Source: an uncultured Lachnospiraceae bacterium (lineage in GTDB: Bacteria > Bacillota > Clostridia > Lachnospirales > Lachnospiraceae). From it: DNA of 22,267 bases. Positions within the stretch are counted from its first letter, which is position 1, and every line of letters starts with the position of its first letter. A model generated the notes under the pieces. That model searched no databases. It saw nothing but the letters and a program-made list of their open reading frames with translations, and had not been told where the DNA came from. The DNA lies in the NCBI GenBank assembly GCA_946549155.1, contig CAMNQN010000021.1, positions 1 to 22,267 of the forward strand, in the 5' to 3' direction. The position numbers and the translations under genes are program-made. Shown piece after piece: positions 16,147-22,267 of this stretch.

Positions 16147-19100
16147 TCAAACCGTTTCCCGTTCCTCCAGCAGCGGCATATGAATCCGTATCCCCATGTG
16201 GGTCTTATCCAGGGCGGCGGCCTGCTTCATATATTTTTCAGCCTGCCCCATCTCCTTCTTTCCCATATGCCCCAGCGCCAGCATAAACAGGCAATGCACC
16301 TTATTTCTCTGATTCAGATCCTCCTCGAAAATCATCATATCCGGAAGTGATACCGCAAAATACTCTATTTTCACCTCATCAAACAGATGCTTTTCCCCAA
16401 AACTAATCAAGCCGTTAAAGCGACCCAGCGCCTCCTCCCGGCGACCCAGAGCCTCCAGCGCCAGCCCCTGATAGAAGATCATTTCCGGGGGCTGATCATT
16501 ATAATACATCATGCCAGCCGGCTCCCTGGTTCCAAGCGTTGCCAGCTCGAAATATTCCTTCGCCGCATGCTCCTCTCCCATCTGCCGTTTGGCCTGCCCC
16601 AGGTAATAGTAAATATTGTTGTCCTTCGCTCCTGCCAGCTTTCCTTCTCCCAGACTGCGGGGGTACGAAAGCGCCCGCTGCAGCAGCGTCTCCGCCTCCC
16701 CGGGCCTGCCTTCCTTCAGCGCTGTTTTAGCCAGCTCCGTCAGCGCCGTCACATACTGGGCCGGGACCTTCCCTTCTCCTCCCTCCCAGGGGTGGAATTT
16801 GTGGCCCAGCACCAGATCCAGTGCCTTCTGGTTCTCCCCGAAATAGTTGTGAAGCGTCACATACTCCAAAAACAGTTCATCCCGAAATTCCACCAGGCTC
16901 TTATGTTTTTCGTATTCCTCCAGGCGGTATTTGGGATCCACTCCCAGCTTCTTGTAGAGCTGATCCCGTTCCATAAACACCCGGGCATCCTCCGGATTTA
17001 AGGCAAAAGCCGTTTCCAGCTCCCTGCGGGCCTCCTCCTTTTTCCCCAATTTATTATAGTAGGCAAGGGCCAGATTCCGGTGAGCGGTGGGAAAGCTTTC
17101 CTCCTTTTTGGCACAGGTCTCCCAGCACGCCGCGGCCCGGTCATACTGCCGCTTGTCATACCAGAGATTTCCCAGATAATACCATCCCCTGGAATCCGAC
17201 GGATTGGCATCCAGCGCTTTCTGCAGCACGATCACATCCTCCATCCGGTGCGGGAAACAGTAATCGCCGCAGGCCTTCGCTGCCATCTCCCGGTAGAAAG
17301 CGGCCTTCTCCCCATCCATGGCCTCCTCATTGGCCGCCGCGTAATAATAAATCAGCGGGTACGTCTTATCCCCCTTCTTGGCGGACAATAAAATCTCATT
17401 GGCCTCCTTCCGGAATCCGGCATCGCTAAATTCCAGCGCCAGCTCGATTGCCCAGTTTGGGTTTTTGCCGCTTCGCTCCAGCAGTTCTCTTCGGGTCTCT
17501 CCTCCCAGCACATACCGGGCGCCATAGTCCATATAATCAATCTCGAGGCTTTCTTTTGCAAAGGCCGCAGCCTCTTCTCCTCTTCCCAGGCGCTCCAGCA
17601 GTGCTGCCTTCAGGGTCCGGGCCTTCATATTGTGCAGATTCCGTACCAGGGAGCGCTCCACATGCTCCAGAGCCTGACGGTACTCTCCCCACTGCGCACA
17701 GATACAGGCCATATGATAAAATCCGCCGTCCTGCCACGCCCCATTCCAGGTGGCCTTATAAAAGCAGTCGTAGGCCTCCTGGATTTTCCCCTGCAGTTTC
17801 AGGCACAGCCCCAGATTATAAACCGGCTCCCCGTCATAGGGGTTGGGATTGGAGCGGGTCAGCTTTTTCCAGGCAGCGCGAAAATACTTCTCCGCCTCCG
17901 CGAAAAGCCCCCGCCGCATCAGAAGAAGGCCATAGGCATTATTGATTCTGCTGTCGGTGGGATCCCGCCGCAGCCCCTCCTCATAATAGTCCTCCGCCAG
18001 GTAGGTGGCATGGCGGTACTGCTCGATATGAAGGCCGTATAGAAACAGGTCCTCATTGGTCATAACCTCCTTCGGGTCGGGGGCCGCCTTGGCCGGTTCC
18101 GGCATCCGCTCAATCTTCTCCGGCTGGGGGGTATAAGAAACCAGTTCCCTTCCGGACGCCCCGTACACGGTAAGGGTCAGGGACGTCAGGCAGGCCCCCT
18201 CCAGAGGAATGCTTTCTTTCCATACCTCCACCGGGGACAGATTTCCTTTCTTCTCATAAATAATCTGTCCATCCCGTTTCACTTCCACCCTTGCCCCCGG
18301 AAATTCTCCGCTGGCATACACCACAAACTCCGCTTCGCCCTCTTTTTCTGTCAGGGAAACCGCCGCATCCGCTGTGGCGTTCTTAATCATTCCCGCTTCC
18401 TTATAGGGCATAAAATACTGTACAAATTCCTTCTCCTCATAGGGCGCCATCCAGGTAAAATCCGGCTGGTTATCCGTAAAGCAGCCGGTCATCAGCTCAA
18501 TGTAGGGCCCATCCTCATCCGTTAAATTGTCATCCCAGGCCTGCCCGAAATCCCCGCAGCCCCAGGTCCACTGCTTCTTGCCCGGTGAGATATGATGATC
18601 CGCCACATGCAGGATTCCCGCCTTTTTCTCATGATCGTAGCCGCCCACAAAATCATAGTCGGAATGATACGCCATATAGGAGGTGGGCACCGGAATATTT
18701 TTATACCGCGAAATGTCCACCCCGGCAGAGTAATCCTGTTTATAGTATACGCCTGTGGCAATGGGGAAGCGGGATACGTCCCTCTTCCCGTGATCCATCA
18801 CCGCGTGGACATCCGGCGGGAACACAGACTGGGTATGGTCGTTTACCGCCACCGCCGGATTCGCCCACCACAAAAAGGTCTGCGGCACATCGGTCCGGTT
18901 ATACAGCTGGCCCTTTATCTCGATATAGGCCTTATCCGGATAGAGGGTAATGCAGGCCATCCCCTTTGTCCGGAACATATTTTCAATCTCGCCCACCAGC
19001 ACCGTGCAGCTTCCGTCCTCATTCTCCCGCATCCGCCAGTCCACCGGGTCAAAGGTGCTGGGCCGGTGGTGCTGCGGCCAGTTGAACTCGATACCGCCGG

Positions 19101-19449
19101 AAATCCATGGCCCGGTCAGGCCCACCAGCGCCGGCTTAATCACATGATTATAGTAAATAAAATCATAGCCGTTGGTCTTGTCATAAGCACGCTGAATCCT
19201 CCCGCCCAGCTCCGGCAGTATCATCACATACAGGTATTTATTTTCCAGGCAGACCGCCGTATAGGCCTTCTCCACCTTTTCATCGTAGATTTTATCGATG
19301 ACACTGTGCGGGTATACCTTGCCTGAGCTTCCCTGATAAACCCTTTTTTCAAAAAACATGGGGTTTTTGTCGGGCTCTCCCACCGGATAGGTAGGAAGCA
19401 GCACCGTTTCACTCCAAACCTCCACGCCCTTTTCTATCTGCTTCAACAT
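16147..19449 (-). CDS. DUF5107 domain protein with C-terminal TPR array
   Basis: Large protein of about 1100 residues. Residues about 10-350 match my knowledge of DUF5107, a galactose-mutarotase-like beta-sandwich: LPELGGRIQRAYDK (78-91), a Trp/His-rich EFNWPQHHRP (121-130) and TFLWWANPAV (191-200). A short beta domain (about 360-445) follows, then from about 465 to the end an array of tetratricopeptide-like helical repeats. No signal peptide or membrane segment is visible, so it is probably cytoplasmic. ATG 19449 is chosen because GGGAGG lies just upstream; the frame is open to 19509 but would overlap the creatininase gene. Function is unestablished; DUF5107 proteins tend to occur in carbohydrate-use clusters, and the neighbours agree. 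Confidence 0.85.
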   Translation of the reverse strand: MLKQIEKGVEVWSETVLLPTYPVGEPDKNPMFFEKRVYQGSSGKVYPHSVIDKIYDEKVEKAYTAVCLENKYLYVMILPELGGRIQRAYDKTNGYDFIYYNHVIKPALVGLTGPWISGGIEFNWPQHHRPSTFDPVDWRMRENEDGSCTVLVGEIENMFRTKGMACITLYPDKAYIEIKGQLYNRTDVPQTFLWWANPAVAVNDHTQSVFPPDVHAVMDHGKRDVSRFPIATGVYYKQDYSAGVDISRYKNIPVPTSYMAYHSDYDFVGGYDHEKKAGILHVADHHISPGKKQWTWGCGDFGQAWDDNLTDEDGPYIELMTGCFTDNQPDFTWMAPYEEKEFVQYFMPYKEAGMIKNATADAAVSLTEKEGEAEFVVYASGEFPGARVEVKRDGQIIYEKKGNLSPVEVWKESIPLEGACLTSLTLTVYGASGRELVSYTPQPEKIERMPEPAKAAPDPKEVMTNEDLFLYGLHIEQYRHATYLAEDYYEEGLRRDPTDSRINNAYGLLLMRRGLFAEAEKYFRAAWKKLTRSNPNPYDGEPVYNLGLCLKLQGKIQEAYDCFYKATWNGAWQDGGFYHMACICAQWGEYRQALEHVERSLVRNLHNMKARTLKAALLERLGRGEEAAAFAKESLEIDYMDYGARYVLGGETRRELLERSGKNPNWAIELALEFSDAGFRKEANEILLSAKKGDKTYPLIYYYAAANEEAMDGEKAAFYREMAAKACGDYCFPHRMEDVIVLQKALDANPSDSRGWYYLGNLWYDKRQYDRAAACWETCAKKEESFPTAHRNLALAYYNKLGKKEEARRELETAFALNPEDARVFMERDQLYKKLGVDPKYRLEEYEKHKSLVEFRDELFLEYVTLHNYFGENQKALDLVLGHKFHPWEGGEGKVPAQYVTALTELAKTALKEGRPGEAETLLQRALSYPRSLGEGKLAGAKDNNIYYYLGQAKRQMGEEHAAKEYFELATLGTREPAGMMYYNDQPPEMIFYQGLALEALGRREEALGRFNGLISFGEKHLFDEVKIEYFAVSLPDMMIFEEDLNQRNKVHCLFMLALGHMGKKEMGQAEKYMKQAAALDKTHMGIRIHMPLLEERETV

Positions 19450-19481
19450 CGTTAACCTCCCTTTGTCTCGCTTCTCGTTTT

Positions 19482-20267
19482 TCACAGCTTCTCTATCAGT
19501 TCCACGCATTTCGCAATGGTTGTTTCCATAATCTCTTTTCCGATCTCCTCCGTAGCGTCCCTGGGATCATACCGCACGGTAAAATCCTCATTGGGCCCCT
19601 TCCCGAAGGTCTCGTTGTCCACAATACCGTAATCCACATTGCGCAGCTTCACTTCCCGTCCCGGAAGCTCAGACAGCTCCACCGCTTCCGGATGCAGGTA
19701 GCTCATAATCGCGGTTTCCACCAATCCCGCATGGCCGATGCCGTACCCGCATTCTTCAAATAATGGCAATATCACCGCGGCCTTCACCCCGTAGCGCTGC
19801 TTTGCCTCCTGTGCCAGCCGGTCTAAAATTGCCACCTGTTCATCCGCTCCATGCCCGTTCATAATTACAAGCCTCCGAAACCCCATCGCACAGAGCATCC
19901 CAATCTGACAGCGCATCAGCTCCTCGAAAAGTTTGGGCGGCCAGTACATACTTTTCAGAGAATTTGCCGGAAAATCCATGCCTGTGATCTCTTCCTCACC
20001 GGAAAATCCCAGCTTTTTTAAGGTTTCCGGTGATCTTGGTGTCTCCGTCCCCGTAAAAAAGGGCGGAAATACGACTCCCCCCGTAATCTTTGCGGTTTCC
20101 AGACTGGTTTCATAGGCATTGCAGGTATCCATTCCCATGCCCATATGAGGGCCATGCCATTCCATGGAACCCACCGGCAGAAATACCAGACCGTTCCCCT
20201 CCAGCTCCTGCTTCAGTTCTCCGGGTGTCAGCAGCTCAAATCTTATTTTTCCCATTCTTCTCACCAT
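19482..20267 (-). CDS. creatininase-family amidohydrolase
   Basis: The 261-residue product has the family's metal-binding pattern: PVGSMEWHGPH with Glu36, His38 and His41, then Asp47; NGHG (137-140); and HAGLVETA (179-186) with Glu184. The family includes creatininase and enzymes that open small cyclic amides or act on cofactor precursors; substrate cannot be predicted from sequence. The Glu-Trp-His form in place of the more common Glu-Gln-His is a variation. Two ATGs, 20267 and 20255, are possible; neither has a strong ribosome binding site. It lies 32 bases upstream of the DUF5107 gene and 13 bases after a terminator-like hairpin. Confidence 0.85.
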   Translation of the reverse strand: MVRRMGKIRFELLTPGELKQELEGNGLVFLPVGSMEWHGPHMGMGMDTCNAYETSLETAKITGGVVFPPFFTGTETPRSPETLKKLGFSGEEEITGMDFPANSLKSMYWPPKLFEELMRCQIGMLCAMGFRRLVIMNGHGADEQVAILDRLAQEAKQRYGVKAAVILPLFEECGYGIGHAGLVETAIMSYLHPEAVELSELPGREVKLRNVDYGIVDNETFGKGPNEDFTVRYDPRDATEEIGKEIMETTIAKCVELIEKL

Positions 20268-20280
20268 GTTTGTTCTTCAT

Positions 20281-20330
20281 AAAAAAGGGGGCCGTATCTT
20301 CTGTTTCCCAGTTGATACCAGAGCCCCCCG
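20281..20330 (-). terminator. intrinsic terminator between the binding-protein and creatininase genes
   Basis: Read on the minus strand, a G6 stretch and GTATC pair, with small bulges, with GATAC and C5, closing a loop of about 15 bases, and are followed at once by TTTTTT (20286-20281). It ends transcripts of the binding-protein gene (stop at 20403) just before the creatininase start at 20267. If both genes belong to one unit, it would lower expression of the downstream genes relative to the binding protein, a common arrangement for transport operons. Confidence 0.7.
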
Positions 20331-20402
20331 CCTCATTCCGTCACATGCCAGCCATTTTTATTCCGCTGTCACGCTTCTTCTCTCTGCCGCAAACAGCGTC
20401 GA

Positions 20403-21176
20403 TTATTCGGTTACATATTCCGGCATAACCTCTGCCAGATCATCTTCCGGAGTCACAATGATAGCCGGAACCGCATAGGTCTCGGGAATCTCTGTGCCAT
20501 TCGTAATGCAGTCTACCAGCTGCTGTGCCGCGGTGCCTCCCACGTCTCTTGCGGAGAAGTAAGCAGCCGCACGGAAACAGGAAGACTCATTGGCAAACTC
20601 ATCCGGGCAGAGATATCCGCCAAGACCAGCCACCATGGAATCTGCGCCAAGGCCAGCCGCTTCGATGGCTCTCGCCGCGCCCTGGGAGGACTCATCGGAT
20701 ACGCCCATTACCAGCCATTTCTTAATTTCCGGATGCCCGGTGATTACCGCGTTGGCCGCCGTGTTGCCCTGCTCTGCAGTGGTATCACAGTCTGCACGGA
20801 AAATACGGTTCTGATCAAAATCCTTCAGAGCCTCCAGCTCTCCCTCGGTACGGGGTACACAGGAGGATACGGTATCAGCAGTCATCAGCAGAACGCCGAA
20901 CTCCTCATCCTCTGCCAGGCCGTTTTCCTCGATATAATTTACGCCCCACTCGCCCATAGCAAGGCCGATGTTATAACCGTCGATTCCTACCCAGGGAGCA
21001 AGGAGATTTCCATCCTCATCCTCCAGCGCGTCATCCACCGCGATTACCGGGATGCCGGCTTCCGTCAGCTTATCCACTGTCATCTGACTTAAGTTCTGGT
21101 CCGGAGTACATACCAGTACGCCGTCTACCTTGTCCGCGATTACCGTGTCCAGCAAGTCCATATACAGTCCCTGCAG
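20403..21176 (-). pseudogene. 3' part of a sugar ABC-transporter substrate-binding protein gene
   Basis: The last 256 or so codons encode a type I periplasmic-binding fold like arabinose/ribose-binding proteins (Peripla_BP_4). Visible are DKVDGVLVCTPDQN, GIPVIAVDDA, a GxGGY...DEFAN segment and a closing VPAIIVTPED. The N-terminal lobe half, lipoprotein signal and start codon, roughly 120 residues by family length, are missing. The frame stays open by chance to 21884, but beyond about 21176 it reads the antisense of the LacI-type gene and resembles no protein, so a predicted 493-residue product would be an artefact. Transporter ATPase and permease genes do not follow; an intrinsic terminator and the creatininase gene do. 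Confidence 0.8.
21171..21176. other. head-to-head rearrangement breakpoint at CTGCAG
   Basis: The 3' part of the binding-protein gene (minus) and the 3' part of the LacI-type gene (plus) meet here. Homology to each family appears to run up to this hexamer from its own side. CTGCAG is its own reverse complement and reads Leu-Gln in both frames, so it could be the shared microhomology at the join. Confidence 0.6.
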
Positions 21177-21890
21177 CGGCTGCTTTCCCATAATGTCCAG
21201 GGACTGGTGATGACTCCGGTCCGTGACAGCGGCCAGACGCTGAATCATCTGATTCCCGAATCGTTTCCCTTCTGCACGGTTGTGGATGACTGCCCCCAAA
21301 GCCGCCGTCTCTTCCATGTGGGGCCCAACGACTATGCGGCAGGCCGCGCTCTGGCGAAGCAGGCGATTCTCTACCGCCCCTCCTCCCTGAAGGCTGCCAT
21401 CATTGCGCCGAATATTAATCTGGAGGGTACGATTCAGCGTGTAGCGGGCTTTCGGGATATGTTCCAGGAAGAAAACCGCAGCGACGCGCTTCTCTGTGTC
21501 TGCGATATCGACGGTCAGACAGAAAAACTGTCCTATGAAAATATCTACGATAAAACACGGGAGTTGATCTCCCTCCATCCGGAGCTGAACGCTATCTATG
21601 TTACCAACGGACTTACCCAGTGGGTAGCAGCCGCCGTGATCTCCGCCGGGAAGCAAAACGATATTCTGGTATTCGGCCATGAATACACCAACATGACAAA
21701 GGAATTCGTGGAATCCGGCGCCATAACGGCAATCATCTACCAGAAACCGGCCAGCCAATGGTACTTTGCCATCCAGCTTCTCTATGAATACATGCTGGGC
21801 GAGCGGGAAATCCCTGAAAGCAATATCAACACCGAATGCCTCCTGATCACTAAGGAAACCTTGCCTCTGCTGCAGATCGGACACATATAA
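21171..21890 (+). pseudogene. 3' part of a LacI-family regulator gene
   Basis: About 239 codons of a periplasmic-binding-like effector domain as in LacI/GalR regulators. The frame reads LLSHNVQGLVMTPVRDSG, then HVGPNDYAAGRALAKQ, the LKAAIIAPN strand, LNAIYVTNG and the closing GAITAIIYQKPASQWYFA segment. The N-terminal helix-turn-helix and roughly the first 110 residues are missing. A GTG at 21207 could restart translation, but the product could not bind DNA. No promoter is visible because the upstream sequence is the binding-protein gene in reverse. Element E3 follows the stop. Confidence 0.8.
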
Positions 21891-21938
21891 GCAGCCCCGG
21901 GCGGTTGTGAACGAGGCAGGGACTGGGAGGGGCGGACG

Positions 21939-22267
21939 CGCAGGGCCACAAGCATCTTCCTGCTGTTTCTTGGCTGGATTTACAAAATCACGCTAAATGT
22001 GGCATATTAAGCGACAAAAATATAGCCTGCGTAAGCTAACAACGGAATGATATATGCTGAGTTTGAAAGAAAAGGCAGCAAATTTTTCGACCTATCGGTT
22101 TTTCTGAATTTACTACTGAAGCAATTGCTATGCAAGAGCTGGATATAAAAAGCTTCTGTCCATGACTGCAATATTAATTTTCGCAAATCAGATATTTTCT
22201 GCTTAGGATGGCACATTCGGCGTGATTTTGTAAAGCCTGCCAGAAAACAGCAGGAAAAGACGGGGCC
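21939..22267. repeat. intergenic repeat element E3, cut by window end
   Basis: Begins about 50 bases after the LacI-type stop with cgcagggccacaagcatct (21939-21957), identical to 15002-15020 in E2. Long inverted arms 21957-22012 and 22201-22256 are complementary at 47 of 56 positions and enclose an AT-rich core of about 190 bases. The core's right part (22140-22222) is homologous to E1 (871-951). A 69-codon minus-strand frame across the core is not conserved in E1, so I treat the element as non-coding. Stretch 21891-21938 holds only a GC-rich approach with no other feature. Confidence 0.75.

Noticed and set aside
16094..16150. Upstream TTG start for the epimerase-like gene, overlapping the DUF5107 stop
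   Set aside because: The added 19 residues look unlike the family, and ATG 16093 has a good purine-rich site directly upstream.
21177..21884. Minus-strand open frame continuing the binding-protein gene to an ATG at 21884
   Set aside because: It is exactly antisense to the LacI-type effector domain, which has clear family motifs. The minus-strand translation resembles no protein and lacks a signal peptide.
22007..22216. 69-codon minus-strand frame inside element E3
   Set aside because: It lies between the inverted arms, has no convincing ribosome binding site, and the homologous region of E1 is not open in the same frame.
1..22267. CRISPR array, tRNA or rRNA genes
   Set aside because: No regularly spaced short direct repeats were seen, and the non-coding gaps contain no cloverleaf or rRNA-like sequence that I could recognise.

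Overview
The window looks like chromosome from a Gram-positive anaerobe of the class Clostridia, most likely Lachnospiraceae. The evidence is the GC-rich, densely packed minus-strand housekeeping operon in the order murE-priA-def-fmt-Zn peptidase-rsmB-rlmN-stp-prkC-rsgA-rpe-thiN, a PASTA kinase/PP2C phosphatase pair, and a MurE carrying the DNPR motif of the meso-diaminopimelate-adding type. The genus cannot be fixed from sequence alone.

Layout. (1) 1-660: an AT-richer stretch with an XRE regulator carrying a C-terminal zinc ribbon, its promoter, two strong hairpins and the first codons of another minus-strand gene. It reads like the edge of a mobile element. (2) About 741-973: repeat element E1, just 3' of thiN. 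(3) 1002-14833: twelve minus-strand genes, mostly with 1-8 nt overlaps or very short gaps, expressed from a promoter with an extended -10 at about 14900. They cover peptidoglycan precursor synthesis, replication restart, formyl-Met initiation and deformylation, rRNA modification, Ser/Thr phospho-signalling, 30S maturation, the pentose phosphate pathway and thiamine diphosphate. (4) About 14981-15155: repeat element E2, a 175-bp near-palindrome. (5) 15170-20267: a minus-strand carbohydrate-type cluster of a creatininase-family amidohydrolase, a large DUF5107-TPR protein and an aldose-epimerase-like protein. (6) 20281-21890: a sugar-binding-protein gene (minus) and a LacI-type regulator gene (plus). 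Both have lost their 5' halves and are joined head to head at a CTGCAG palindrome near 21171-21176. (7) 21891-22267: repeat element E3, with long inverted arms, running to the window edge.

The two observations most worth following are the reciprocal-looking rearrangement junction near 21171, and the family of modular palindromic repeats (E1, E2, E3), each of which sits immediately downstream of a stop codon. No RNA genes, CRISPR arrays or intact transposases were seen.
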